Shown: in pieces, positions 6,824-16,354 of the stretch
Numbering within the stretch: the first letter of the stretch is position 1
Layout of the letters: each line of letters begins with the position of its first letter
Assembly: GCA_019752375.1 (NCBI GenBank)
Contig: JAIEMG010000166.1
Coordinates: 1 to 36,797 of the forward strand
Origin: Gemmataceae bacterium
GTDB taxonomy: Bacteria; Planctomycetota; Planctomycetia; Gemmatales; Gemmataceae
Length of the DNA stretch: 36,797 nucleotides
Reading direction: 5' to 3'
Notes under the pieces: generated by a model
What the model was told of the DNA's origin: nothing
What the model saw: only the letters and a program-made list of their open reading frames with translations
The model's database searches: none
Position numbers and translations under genes: made by a program

Positions 6824-7315
6824 GTGGCTGACGAGGCACCCAACAACCCCCGTCCCTTCAACGTGAAGACGGTCAAGTATCTCATCACGTTGATGAGTCA
6901 GCACGATCTCAGCGAAATCGACCTGCGCGAAGGCGACCTGCGCATCCGCCTGGCTCGCGGGACGCTCGGTCCCACCGTCACGACGATTGCGGCGCCCCCC
7001 GTCGCTCTCCCCACTGCCGCACCGGTCGCTCCCTCGGGCCCCGCGGCGGCGCCGGCCAAGCCCGCCAAGGCGTTGACCGAGATCAAGAGTCCCACGCCGG
7101 GCACCTTCTACAGCAAGCCGAACCCGGAGTCCGAGACCTTTGTCCGGGTGGGCTCGCGCGTCTCGCCGACCACCGTCGTCTGCATCATCGAGGCGATGAA
7201 GATCTTCAATGAGATCACCGCCGACTGCACCGGCGTCGTCGCGGAAATCCTGGTCGAGAACCAGCAGGCCGTCGAGTACGGGCAGGTCCTGTTCCGCATC
7301 GATCCCACCGGCTGA
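6824..7315 (+). CDS. accB: Biotin carboxyl carrier protein of acetyl-CoA carboxylase
   Basis: 163 aa. It carries biotin for the carboxylase and carboxyltransferase half-reactions that make malonyl-CoA for fatty-acid synthesis. The biotinylation motif EAMK is at 123-126 (K126). A Pro/Ala-rich linker (about 55-85) separates the N-terminal helical part, containing [15 protein letters not shown], from the biotinyl domain. The GTG at 6824 is chosen because AGGAGG lies 4-5 nt upstream and the product then starts at a normal position; longer in-frame versions run into the peptidase gene. accC follows after an 86-nt gap with an inverted repeat. Confidence 0.95.
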   Translation: MADEAPNNPRPFNVKTVKYLITLMSQHDLSEIDLREGDLRIRLARGTLGPTVTTIAAPPVALPTAAPVAPSGPAAAPAKPAKALTEIKSPTPGTFYSKPNPESETFVRVGSRVSPTTVVCIIEAMKIFNEITADCTGVVAEILVENQQAVEYGQVLFRIDPTG

Positions 7316-7401
7316 GGAGGAATCGACACGGCGGCAAGGTGACGACGCGGCCAGGGGAAGCATCTGGTCGCCTTGCCACCCGGTCACCTTGTCACCCTGT
7401 C
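7316..7401. repeat. Imperfect inverted repeat in the accB-accC gap
   Basis: GGCAAGGTGAC at 7333-7343 is complementary to GTCACCTTG at 7383-7391, and CGCCTTGCC plus a second GTCACC copy lie nearby. The segment replaces the usual tight accB-accC junction and leaves accC without an obvious ribosome binding site. The wording resembles other intergenic repeats in the window. It may be a degenerate repeat or an RNA hairpin in the transcript. Confidence 0.5.
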
Positions 7402-8757
<1,356 letters not shown>

Positions 8758-9022
8758 TTTCAAACGGGTCAATCGAGCAACTTCACCACGCCGTCCTTTG
8801 CCATCAGTCGCTTCCACATGTGGGGGCTTGACGCACCTCCGCGATCGCCTCTTTTTGATCTGACACCTTTTCTCTCTCCGCGGTGGACGCATGCACGCAT
8901 CCAAAATATGAAGGTGCGCGTGAACGTCCCGGCTGGTTGGGCTCAACCGGGGCGTGTGAAGGCCCCGAACGGGCGATACAAACCGGGGCCTTCACACGCT
9001 TCCGCTCCCCTTGGACGCGCTT
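8758..9022. other. Non-coding gap between accC and a convergent gene
   Basis: 265 nt with no supported gene. Its only clear structure is the palindrome at 8952-8999. The remainder (for example the run of T and C around 8847-8880) shows nothing I can name. Confidence 0.6.
8952..8999. repeat. Long palindrome, possible bidirectional terminator and repeat family
   Basis: Perfect 15-bp arms GCGTGTGAAGGCCCC (8952-8966) and complement (8985-8999) around an 18-nt loop. The segment 8974-8989 is the exact reverse complement of 36767-36782 at the right end of the window, so this is a repeated element. It lies between the 3' ends of accC and the convergent membrane-protein gene and could stop transcription both ways, although no T-run follows. 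Confidence 0.75.
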
Positions 9023-9730
9023 CTACCCTTTCGTCGGCGACATGACGCGGGCCCAGGAATAGGGATTCTTGCGCACCTCTGCGATCGCTTCCTGCACCTG
9101 CGGGTTGCCGAGGACCTGGTCGGTCAACTGCTCGCCGTTGCCGCGATCCTCGAGCGCCACCGCCAGCCGGGCTGCCCACATGGCGCGGCTGAAATCGCCC
9201 TGGTCCAGCAGCGGCTCGACCGCGTGGCTGTAACCGGCGGTACCGTACATCTCCTGCGCCGGGCGGATGTTCTCGAGCAGGTCGTGCGTCCAGGTGGCTG
9301 GATCGCTGGAACCCAGGTCGTGGACGCCGAGGACGTAGCGGATGTTCTTGTGCCGGCGATCGGTCCAGCGCAAGGCCAAGATCCCCAGCCCGGCCGCAAA
9401 CGCCAGCGTGAGGAAACAGATGATTGCGGCCGGATCGCGCTTCTTGTCGGCGAAGAGCATGATGATGCCGAAGAGCAGGCCGACGACCACGCCGCCCCAC
9501 AGCCAGCGCATGAGCATGCCGCGCAGGATGAGTCCCACGGACCAGCGGATCGGCACGGCTCGGTACTGGTTGCCGGCCCAGCCGAAGGTGTGGATCGCTT
9601 TGAAGGGGATGAGCGGCAGAAAGGCGACGACGAAGCACTCGATCGAATCGCAATCGGCCTCGCCACCCCACTTGACAAAGCCGCGGGCGGGGCAGATGGA
9701 CGTTCCGATTCCGTTGACTGTCATGGGCAT
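9023..9730 (-). CDS. Planctomycete-type hypothetical membrane protein
   Basis: 235 aa from ATG 9730 (MPMTVNGIGTS). A short conserved-looking N-terminal part has ICPARG, GGEADCDSIECFVV and LIPFKAIHTFG, similar in style to planctomycete proteins that begin with an NGIGT motif. Two hydrophobic segments follow (about 72-95 and 105-125). The soluble C-terminal half has a helix-turn-helix repeat style (PLLDQGDFSRAMWAARLAVAL) and may be a short TPR-like unit. In-frame ATGs at 9793 and 9841 are possible but add sequence that does not look like this family. Function is unknown. It converges with accC across a long palindrome. Confidence 0.75.
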   Translation of the reverse strand: MPMTVNGIGTSICPARGFVKWGGEADCDSIECFVVAFLPLIPFKAIHTFGWAGNQYRAVPIRWSVGLILRGMLMRWLWGGVVVGLLFGIIMLFADKKRDPAAIICFLTLAFAAGLGILALRWTDRRHKNIRYVLGVHDLGSSDPATWTHDLLENIRPAQEMYGTAGYSHAVEPLLDQGDFSRAMWAARLAVALEDRGNGEQLTDQVLGNPQVQEAIAEVRKNPYSWARVMSPTKG

Positions 9731-9875
9731 GGCGGCGAGACTCCGGTTGAGAAACTCGGGACCCAGCACAGGATTCCACAGCCTACTTACCATCCCGCGC
9801 CGGCGAATTCCATAGTCCGAACGGACTTTGCGGCACCCCACCCCAAGCGTCCTTTGCCGGCAGTGTCGTTGTCAT

Positions 9876-9922
9876 GAAAACAAACAAGGCCTGCAGCGCC
9901 GGGAGGCGCCACAGACCTTGTT
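9876..9922 (-). terminator. Rho-independent terminator after the Gly/Tyr-rich gene
   Basis: The arms AACAAGGCCTGCAGCGCC and its partner (9883-9900 and 9905-9922) pair at 15 of 18 positions around a 4-nt loop. On the minus strand the hairpin is followed by TGTTTTC. It begins 27 nt after the stop of the Gly/Tyr-rich gene, the expected position. Confidence 0.78.
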
Positions 9923-9949
9923 CGATGATGTCATTCGGGCGTGTGTAAC

Positions 9950-10654
9950 TTACAGGCCGTAGCCGCCGTTGCCGAAGCCACCTTTACCGGGGAAGCCGCC
10001 ACCAAAGCCGCCCGGGAAGCCACCGCCATAACCGCCATAACCGCCGCCGTAGCCACCGAAGCCGCCACCACCGAAACCACCGCCGCCGTAGCCCTGGCCA
10101 CCGCCCTGCTGGCCGGCCGAGGAGGGCAATCCAACGAGGGTGTTGTAGGACTGATTCAGCGAGACTCCTGGCGGATGCAGGCCGCCGATGCCGTTGCCGG
10201 CGCCACCGCCGCCGAAACCACCGCCGCCGAAGCCGCCGAAACCACCGAGGCCGCCCTGGCCGCCGCCGTAGTTACCGCCGCCCTGGCCGCCGGTGCCGCC
10301 AAACTGCGTGATGATCTGCAATGGCCCACGGTTGACGCCGGAGCCCGTAATGTTGCTGTACATATGAGCGCGGTCCTGACGCATGCGAGCTCCGAGAGCG
10401 TTCGCGCCGCCGGCAACGCCGCCACCGCCACCGTAGCCGCCGCCACCACCCGGATAGCCGCCGCCGCCGTAGCCGCCACCACCGTAACCGCCACCGCCGT
10501 AGCCGCCACCCGGATAGCCGCCGCCACCGTAACCGCCGCCGCCGTAGCCGCCGCCAGGATAGTACTGAGCGAATGCCTGCTGCGGCAGGAAGAAAACGGC
10601 CGCAGCCAGAGCGATTGCGCCGCCCTTCAAGAGGAGGCGAACCGGAGCGTACAT
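9950..10654 (-). CDS. Secreted Gly/Tyr-rich low-complexity protein
   Basis: 234 aa. The N-terminus MYAPVRLLLKGG, a hydrophobic core and AFAQ form a clear signal peptide, cleaved near residue 29. After it comes a dense GGGGYGGGGY-style repeat (about 30-80), a short less repetitive middle (about 80-115, RMRQDRAHMYSN), another Gly-rich block with F and Y, a spacer (GLHPPGVSLNQSYN) and a final Gly/Phe/Tyr block. The ATG at 10654 has GGAG upstream. It is probably an exported surface, matrix or spore-coat-like protein; this is inference from composition. A terminator follows at 9876-9922. It is not homologous by eye to the other secreted protein at 35897-36487, though both are Tyr/Gly-rich. Confidence 0.85.
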   Translation of the reverse strand: MYAPVRLLLKGGAIALAAAVFFLPQQAFAQYYPGGGYGGGGYGGGGYPGGGYGGGGYGGGGYGGGGYPGGGGGYGGGGGVAGGANALGARMRQDRAHMYSNITGSGVNRGPLQIITQFGGTGGQGGGNYGGGQGGLGGFGGFGGGGFGGGGAGNGIGGLHPPGVSLNQSYNTLVGLPSSAGQQGGGQGYGGGGFGGGGFGGYGGGYGGYGGGFPGGFGGGFPGKGGFGNGGYGL

Positions 10655-10913
10655 GGGAACTCCATGCGTAGAGCGTGGTTGACTGCGCGCTGCGGCCCGG
10701 TCCGCGGGCGCTGCAACTTCCGATTGGACCACACAGCTAGATAGATGCGTGACTCGGAATTGACGAGCGGAATGCAAGAGATGCGTTCATCAAGATCGAG
10801 TGAGTGGATTGTGACGGGACCGAGAACGTGGGTCAATCAAAATATGGATGAGGCGGGCGCTTTCTTCCGGCTTTTCGTTGTGTCAGGCTTACGGGGCAGC
10901 GGTAACAGCCAGT
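10655..10913. other. Non-coding region upstream of the Gly/Tyr-rich gene
   Basis: 259 nt between dprA (ends 10914) and the start of the Gly/Tyr-rich gene. It is less GC-rich than its flanks around 10800-10860 and is the likely site of a promoter for the secreted protein. I cannot assign specific -35/-10 boxes with confidence. Confidence 0.5.
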
Positions 10914-12017
10914 CTACCAGCGTTCATACCGGTTCCCCGGCAGTCGTCGCACCGCTTTCTGCATCTCCAGTGTGAACAAGGCCGTGGTCAGCGGCGCGAC
11001 CGGCATCGCCAGGTGCTGGGTGATTTCGTCCAGGTGGCGCGGCTGATCGGCGAGGAACTCCCAGATGCGGCGTTGCGTGTCGTCCATGCCGGACGGCACC
11101 GATGTGGGTTTGGCAGGCGATCCTTTGCCTCGAATGCCGTCCAATTCTTCGAGGATGTCTTCGGCACCACGCACCAGAACGGCGCCCTTGCGAATCAGTT
11201 CATTGGTGCCGGCGCTGGCGACGTTGTCGACCGGCCCCGGCACCGCGAACACCGGCCGGCCCTGCTCGGCGGCGTGCGTGGCGGTGATGAGCGCGCCGCT
11301 CTTCTGGGCGGCTTCGACGATCACCACGGCGCGCGACATGCCACTGATGATGCGATTGCGTGCGGGGAACATGCCGGCCATCGGCTCCATCGTCATGGCC
11401 GCCTCGCTGATGAGGCCGCCCGAGGCACTCACCTGATCGGCCAGCTCCTTGTGCTCCGGTGGATAGATCTTTGACAAGCCGCCGGCCAGCACCGCCAGCG
11501 TTCGGCCACCGGCCTGGAGCGCGCCGCGATGGGCACAACCATCGATGCCGCGTGCCAGGCCGCTGATGACCGTGCAGCCGGCACGCACCAGTTCGGCGGC
11601 CAGGCGCTCGGCGACTCGCCGGCCATATGCGGTGCAGTGCCGGGAGCCAACGATGCCGACTGCATTGGCGTCCCGCGTTTCCAGGGTCCCGCGCAGGTAG
11701 AGCAGGTGCGGAGCGTCGGGGATGTTGACCAGTGTCGGCGGATAGTCCTGGGCGCCCGGCGCCAGCAAACGTACGCCGTGCGCGGCCATGCGCTTCAGCT
11801 CCGCCTCGACATCGACTCGGCTCATGGCCTGATGAATGCTCTCGGAGAGCTTGTCGCCAATGTGCGGGACACCTCGAAGCGCCTGCACGGGTGCACGCAA
11901 GACCGCGCCGGCCGAACCGAAGCGTTCCAGCAGTGCCACGGTCAGGCGCGGCCCGATCCCGGGGACCAGGTGAAGAGCGAGCAGATCGTGGACTTCCGGG
12001 GAAAGAGGAGATGACAT
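10914..12017 (-). CDS. dprA: DNA processing protein DprA
   Basis: 367 aa. DprA binds incoming single-stranded DNA during natural transformation and loads RecA. An N-terminal helix-hairpin-helix part (about 15-65) has LVPGIGPR and VPHIGDK. The Rossmann/LOG-like core has GIVGSRHCTAYG (about 121-132), SGLARGIDGCAHRGAL (152-167), FPARNRIISG (217-226) and SGALITATHA (240-249). The C-terminal 55 residues form the usual winged-helix domain (DDTQRRIWEFL..., about 312-367). The ATG at 12017 starts 7 nt after the aroB stop, so aroB and dprA are probably co-transcribed. An ATG 36 nt further upstream would overlap aroB. Confidence 0.96.
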   Translation of the reverse strand: MSSPLSPEVHDLLALHLVPGIGPRLTVALLERFGSAGAVLRAPVQALRGVPHIGDKLSESIHQAMSRVDVEAELKRMAAHGVRLLAPGAQDYPPTLVNIPDAPHLLYLRGTLETRDANAVGIVGSRHCTAYGRRVAERLAAELVRAGCTVISGLARGIDGCAHRGALQAGGRTLAVLAGGLSKIYPPEHKELADQVSASGGLISEAAMTMEPMAGMFPARNRIISGMSRAVVIVEAAQKSGALITATHAAEQGRPVFAVPGPVDNVASAGTNELIRKGAVLVRGAEDILEELDGIRGKGSPAKPTSVPSGMDDTQRRIWEFLADQPRHLDEITQHLAMPVAPLTTALFTLEMQKAVRRLPGNRYERW

Positions 12018-12024
12018 GAAACAC

Positions 12025-13110
12025 CTACACGGATTGCAGGACCGCGATGACATCGTGTTCGGGAACGTCGTCGAAGAGAGCCACTTCGCCCAGGCGGCGC
12101 GGCAGGATGAAGCGAAGCTGTCCGGCCACCGATTTCTTGTCGCTGCGCATGGTATTCACGAGGTCGGGGATGGACCATGGCTCCGGCTTGGTCGGCAGCT
12201 CGAACTTCTTCAGCAGGCGTTCCTGCCGCTGCGTCAACTCGACCGGGATCAGCTGTCGTCGCTCGGCAAGCCGGCTGGCGCAAATCATGCCGGCAGCTAC
12301 GGCCTCACCGTGCAGCCAGGCGCCGTAACCTGCCGCCGTCTCGAAGGCATGCGCAAACGTGTGCCCATAGTTCAGGGCGGCGCGCAGTCCGGTCTCCTCG
12401 CGCTCATCGTTCTCGACCACGTCGGCCTTGATACGGCAACACCGCGCGACGACGTGGCGTACCGCTTCCGGTTCGCGCTGGAGGATCGCGTCGGCGTTGG
12501 CTTCGAGGTACGCAAAGAAATCGGGATCCAGGATGACGCCATACTTCACAACCTCCGCCAGGCCGCTTCGGTACTCGCGCGGCGGCAAGGTGGTCAGCGT
12601 GGCGATATCGATCCAGACGCCGACGGGCTGGTGAAAGGCGCCGATCAGGTTCTTGGCCCGCGGGTGGTTGATGCCAACCTTGCCGCCGACCGAGCTGTCC
12701 ACCATGGCCAGGAGCGTGGTCGGCGCCATGAGCAAGGGGAGGCCGCGATTGAAGGTCGCCGCCGCGAAACCCGCCAGGTCGCCAACAACGCCGCCGCCGA
12801 CGGGCACCACCAGCGTTTGACGATCGGCATGCATCTCAGCCAGTTGATCGTACAACTGTGCCGCGACGCTCAGGCATTTCTGCCCTTCGCCGGAGGGCAG
12901 TGCCAGGGTGTGCGTGCGGAACCCGGCATTTTCCAACGACGTGGCGACCGTCGCCGCATGTGCCTGAACGTGTTCGTCGGCAACGACGAGCGCCAGCGAC
13001 CCGCGCACGCGCTGGCGGGCGAACGCGCCGACCCCACCGAGGTCGCCGCTGGTGACGACGATGTCGTAACTGCGCGGGCCAAGGTTCACGCGGACCGTTG
13101 GTGCAGTCAT
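12025..13110 (-). CDS. aroB: 3-dehydroquinate synthase
   Basis: 361 aa. It converts DAHP to 3-dehydroquinate, the second shikimate-pathway step, using NAD and zinc. Motifs are PSGEGQK (72-78), the NAD site VGGGVVGD (104-111), TTLLAMVDSSVGGKVGIN (131-148), zinc ligands E186 (AEVVK), the His in NYGHTFAH and the His in HGEAV. Length is normal. It heads the minus-strand unit aroB-dprA. The divergent plus-strand genes include aroD-aroE and aroK, so four pathway activities lie within 5 kb. The start region has GGTGAA before the ATG at 13110. Confidence 0.97.
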   Translation of the reverse strand: MTAPTVRVNLGPRSYDIVVTSGDLGGVGAFARQRVRGSLALVVADEHVQAHAATVATSLENAGFRTHTLALPSGEGQKCLSVAAQLYDQLAEMHADRQTLVVPVGGGVVGDLAGFAAATFNRGLPLLMAPTTLLAMVDSSVGGKVGINHPRAKNLIGAFHQPVGVWIDIATLTTLPPREYRSGLAEVVKYGVILDPDFFAYLEANADAILQREPEAVRHVVARCCRIKADVVENDEREETGLRAALNYGHTFAHAFETAAGYGAWLHGEAVAAGMICASRLAERRQLIPVELTQRQERLLKKFELPTKPEPWSIPDLVNTMRSDKKSVAGQLRFILPRRLGEVALFDDVPEHDVIAVLQSV

Positions 13111-13339
13111 GAGAAGTTCACCGCAACATGTGCCGCCGGCCGGCGCCGGCGAACTTGGATCGTTCGGCTTCCCGTCTCGATTACTTTGTATTCCGTCGTG
13201 CTCCCCGCGCCTTCGGGATGTTTCTTTTTGTCCACGTACCGCTCATCTTGCGACTTCGAGTCCCGGCCGCTACAGTGACTGGGCAACCTCCTCCAATCGA
13301 TGCATCAGCTTCTGGACCCGCGGAACGGAGTGCGCCGCG
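13111..13339. other. Divergent intergenic region between aroB and a membrane-protein gene
   Basis: 229 nt between genes transcribed away from each other, so it should hold promoters for both. No operator-like palindrome is obvious and no individual promoter box is assigned. Confidence 0.5.
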
Positions 13340-14065
13340 ATGCCCGAATCACCGCCGCCGGCCCCCAAGCCGCCGCCAAACCTTACGCGCACCGATGACG
13401 TGCTCGGCAACGCATTGCTCGACGAAACCCAGGCGGAAAAGCGTCTCGACGAAATCGAGATGATCGGCGAGGAGGAAGCCGTCGGTCTGCACAAGCTGGA
13501 ATCGTCGATTACTCCCGGGATGCGCTACCTTCACTGTAGTCGCACCATCCATCAACTCGTCACCGATCGCAACCGGTCCGTCGGCCTGTACCTGGCCGTC
13601 GCGTCGCTGCTGTGGACGGCGTCCAGCGCCCTGCTCAACGCCAAGCCAAGCGGTCGCTTGCTGGTGCCGATCGAGACGATCCAGCGCTGGTGCCTGCCCG
13701 CGACTTTTGGCACCCTGACAGTGCTCGCCGTGTTTTGCGGCTTACTACTGGTGCGCACCCGCGTGGGCCTGATTTACGAAGTCGCCAAGATGAACGTGCT
13801 GCTAGGCCTGCCGGTGGGACGAGTCAGCCGGATCAATCCGCTGGGCATCTTCTTCATCATGCACGCGCTGGTCAGCATTGCGGGCGGCTGCTCAGCCGGC
13901 CTGTTGACGTTGCATCTGCTCTACCATCCAGGCGCGGAGAGCGACGGGCGTGCCGCGATTGTCTCGGCGCTGATCGGCCTGGTCGTGGCGCTCGCCCTGG
14001 TGTTCCTGTACATCGGCATGGTGCGCTATACCACGGCGGACCAAAAACTCCAGGGTATTCGCTAA
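13340..14065 (+). CDS. Hypothetical four-helix membrane protein upstream of aroDE
   Basis: 241 aa starting MPESPPPAPKPPPN, a Pro-rich cytoplasmic N-terminus, then a charged helix with E/D-rich sequence (about 25-50). Four hydrophobic segments follow (about 80-97, 115-136, 165-192 and 206-230). The ATG at 13340 has CGGAG at about -10; longer in-frame starts would run into the aroB promoter region. No known family is recognised. It ends 13 nt before the aroD-aroE gene and is probably co-transcribed, but no role in shikimate metabolism is implied by its sequence. Confidence 0.75.
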   Translation: MPESPPPAPKPPPNLTRTDDVLGNALLDETQAEKRLDEIEMIGEEEAVGLHKLESSITPGMRYLHCSRTIHQLVTDRNRSVGLYLAVASLLWTASSALLNAKPSGRLLVPIETIQRWCLPATFGTLTVLAVFCGLLLVRTRVGLIYEVAKMNVLLGLPVGRVSRINPLGIFFIMHALVSIAGGCSAGLLTLHLLYHPGAESDGRAAIVSALIGLVVALALVFLYIGMVRYTTADQKLQGIR

Positions 14066-14078
14066 GCCGCGAGGTTCC

Positions 14079-15581
14079 ATGATCTGCGTCGTCATCGGTC
14101 GAACCCGGCACAAGATGATCCTGGCCGAGGTGCAGGAAGCCGCCAAGCGCGGCGCTGCGATGATCGAGCTGCGCCTCGATTTCCTGGCCAAGACGCCGGA
14201 CTTCAAGCGCCTGCTGGCAAACAATCCTTGTCCGATGATTGCCACGGTGCGCAAGCCCGAAGACGGCGGCCGCTGGGCCGGGACCGAGGAAGCGCGGCGA
14301 ATGCTCCTGCGCCACGCCGTTGTTTCCGGCTTTGACTGGGTGGACCTCGAGACCGACGTGGCGGAGGAGATCCGCCGCTTCAAGGACGTGAAGCGCATCG
14401 TCAGCTACCACAACCTGCACGAGACGCCGGCCGACCTGGAAGAAATCTATCAGCGCATGTGTCAGCAGGACGCCGACGTCATCAAGATGGCGGTGACGGC
14501 GCAGCACCCTTCGGACAACCTGCGCGTCCTCAACTTGCTGCGTGAGCCGCCGAAGCCGACCATTGCCTTCTGCATGGGCGACCTGGGGATCTTCAGCCGA
14601 ATGCTTGGCGCCAAGCTCGGCGCCCCGTTTACCTACGGGGCGTTCAATCGCGAATACCGCATCGCGCCGGGTATCCCTTCGTTCGACGAATTGCAGCACA
14701 TTTACCACTACGACAAGATTAACGCGGAAACGCATGTCTTCGGCGTCATCGGCGATCCGGTAGCCCACAGTCTCAGTCCTCTGATTCACAATGCGGCATT
14801 TCGCGCGCTGAACCTGAATGCGGTTTACTTGCCTTTCCGCGTGCCACGCGGCCAGCTGACGGCCTTTCTGCGCGACTTCGACAAGCTGCACGTCCGTGGC
14901 TACAGCGTGACGATCCCGCACAAGGAAGCCGCCGCAGCGCTGACGCATCAAAAGGATGAAGCCGTGACGCTCACGCGCTCGGCCAACACGCTGATTCGTG
15001 TCCGGGAGGGCTTTTCCGGTTACAGCACCGACTTCCAGGCGGCGCTCGAATCGCTGCTCGCCGTCTTGTCGTCCAAGGATGAGGGTGGAACGCCAACCGT
15101 GGAGCACCGAATCGCATTGGTTCTCGGCGCCGGTGGCGTGGCCCGTGCGGTGGCGCATGCTTTGCACCGTGCCGGCGCGCTGGTGACGATCACCAACCGC
15201 ACGGCCGAGAGGGCCCATCAACTGGCCTCGGAGGTCGGCGGCCGCGCCGTCGACTGGCACGGCAGGCATTCCATGCTGTGCGACATCCTGATCAACTGCA
15301 CCTCGGTCGGCATGCATCCGAACGTCGACGAAAGCCCGATTCACCCGAGTTATTTGCGTCCCGGCATGGTCGTCATGGACACCGTCTACACGCCGGAAAC
15401 GACGCTCATGGTCAAGGAAGCGCGGGCGCGTGGCTGCATCGTGCAGACGGGCGTGGACATGTTCGTGCGCCAGGCCGCGCTGCAGTTTCATCTCTTCACC
15501 GGCCAGCAGGCGCCGCTGGAAGGGATGCGCAAGTTGGTGAAGCGGGCACTGTCGCCCGTGGCGCTTCCCGAGGAAGCGTAG
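14079..15581 (+). CDS. aroDE: Bifunctional type I 3-dehydroquinate dehydratase / shikimate dehydrogenase
   Basis: 500-aa fusion catalysing the third and fourth shikimate steps. Residues 1-215 are a type I dehydroquinase: an ELRLDFL strand (30-36), H111 (SYHNLHET) and the Schiff-base lysine K136 (DVIKMAV). Residues 219-495 are AroE: FGVIGDPVAHSLSPLIHN (221-238), K282 in TIPHKEAA, and a GAGGVARA NADP loop followed by TNRTAERA. The two domains are joined directly, without a long linker. The same order is known from plants and from some chlamydiae and planctomycetes. The ATG at 14079 follows GCGAGG. It is followed by a REP pair and aroK. Confidence 0.96.
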   Translation: MICVVIGRTRHKMILAEVQEAAKRGAAMIELRLDFLAKTPDFKRLLANNPCPMIATVRKPEDGGRWAGTEEARRMLLRHAVVSGFDWVDLETDVAEEIRRFKDVKRIVSYHNLHETPADLEEIYQRMCQQDADVIKMAVTAQHPSDNLRVLNLLREPPKPTIAFCMGDLGIFSRMLGAKLGAPFTYGAFNREYRIAPGIPSFDELQHIYHYDKINAETHVFGVIGDPVAHSLSPLIHNAAFRALNLNAVYLPFRVPRGQLTAFLRDFDKLHVRGYSVTIPHKEAAAALTHQKDEAVTLTRSANTLIRVREGFSGYSTDFQAALESLLAVLSSKDEGGTPTVEHRIALVLGAGGVARAVAHALHRAGALVTITNRTAERAHQLASEVGGRAVDWHGRHSMLCDILINCTSVGMHPNVDESPIHPSYLRPGMVVMDTVYTPETTLMVKEARARGCIVQTGVDMFVRQAALQFHLFTGQQAPLEGMRKLVKRALSPVALPEEA

Positions 15582-15585
15582 GTAT

Positions 15586-15691
15586 TGTAGGGTGCGTCAA
15601 GCGTACTCGCGCGGACGCACCGGACCTTACTGGCGTGACGACTTCGCGCGGGGCCGGTGCGTCCGCGCGAGTACGCTTGACGCACCCTACA
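15586..15691. repeat. REP pair (family 2) between aroDE and aroK
   Basis: Perfect 38-bp inverted arms, 15586-15623 and 15654-15691, separated by 30 nt. Each unit is TGTAG followed by the stem GGTGCGTC/GACGCACC with a 15-nt loop. A second copy is at 28381-28496 in the MoxR operon. It begins 4 nt after the aroDE stop codon. Confidence 0.93.
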
Positions 15692-15747
15692 GGGACACTG
15701 GATCGCCAGGCCCGCGGGGCGCAACCCGTGCGCCGAGAACCCTACCC

Positions 15748-16278
15748 ATGCCTGCCCTGGTCTTCCTCGTCGGCTACCGCGGCACCGGAAAGACGACTGT
15801 CGCCCGCATGGTCGCGCAGCACCTTGGCGTCGATTGGATCGACGCCGATCCGCTCCTCGAAGAACTGCACGGCAAGACCATCAAGCAGATCTTCGCCGAC
15901 GAAGGCGAAGCCGGCTTCCGCGCCAAGGAAGCCGCGCTGCTGACAGCGCTATGCCAGCGGGATCACTGCGTCATCGCCACCGGCGGCGGCATCGTCCTGC
16001 AGGAGAGCAACCGTGCGCAAATGCGCCAGGCCGGCACCGTCGTGTGGCTGACGGCCGGTGCAACAACGCTGTGGCAACGCATCCAGCAAGACCCGACCAC
16101 GACGGCACGCCGTCCCAATCTGACCGGCGGCGGGCTTGCCGAGGTCGAGGAATTGCTGCGCGTGCGCGAGCCGCTTTATCGCGATTGCGCTCATCTCACC
16201 ATCGACACGGAGGACCGCTCGCCCGAGCAAGTGGCCGATGCCATCCGTACGCAGCTGGCCGGCGAAAAGTCCTTGTAA
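15748..16278 (+). CDS. aroK: Shikimate kinase
   Basis: 176 aa. It phosphorylates shikimate at the 3-hydroxyl, the fifth pathway step. The P-loop GYRGTGKT is at 9-16, WIDADPLLEE follows (about 30-39, shikimate/Mg binding Asp), then AGFRAKEAALL, ATGGGIVL (Walker-B-like GGG) and a lid region with the Arg-rich TTARRPNLTGG. The ATG at 15748 gives the normal family N-terminus; longer in-frame versions translate the REP pair. The ribosome binding site is weak. It is the last gene of the plus-strand shikimate cluster. Confidence 0.95.
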   Translation: MPALVFLVGYRGTGKTTVARMVAQHLGVDWIDADPLLEELHGKTIKQIFADEGEAGFRAKEAALLTALCQRDHCVIATGGGIVLQESNRAQMRQAGTVVWLTAGATTLWQRIQQDPTTTARRPNLTGGGLAEVEELLRVREPLYRDCAHLTIDTEDRSPEQVADAIRTQLAGEKSL

Positions 16279-16354
16279 GCGCCTGCCCGCCGACTAGACT
16301 GGTGTCAGCCTGCCTCCGTATCTCGCCTTCCCACCTTTCGAAAGGATGAATGCC

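Noticed and set aside
10156-10527. CRISPR-like repetition in the Gly/Tyr-rich gene
   Set aside because: The periodic sequence is codon repetition of Gly and Tyr, without unique spacers.
9941-10744. Ala/Thr-rich plus-strand frame over the Gly/Tyr-rich gene
   Set aside because: The composition is the mirror of GGY repeats on the other strand. The minus-strand frame has a signal peptide, ribosome binding site and terminator.
13872-15491. 539-codon minus-strand frame over aroDE
   Set aside because: Antisense shadow of a high-GC gene. The plus strand encodes the clear AroD-AroE enzyme.
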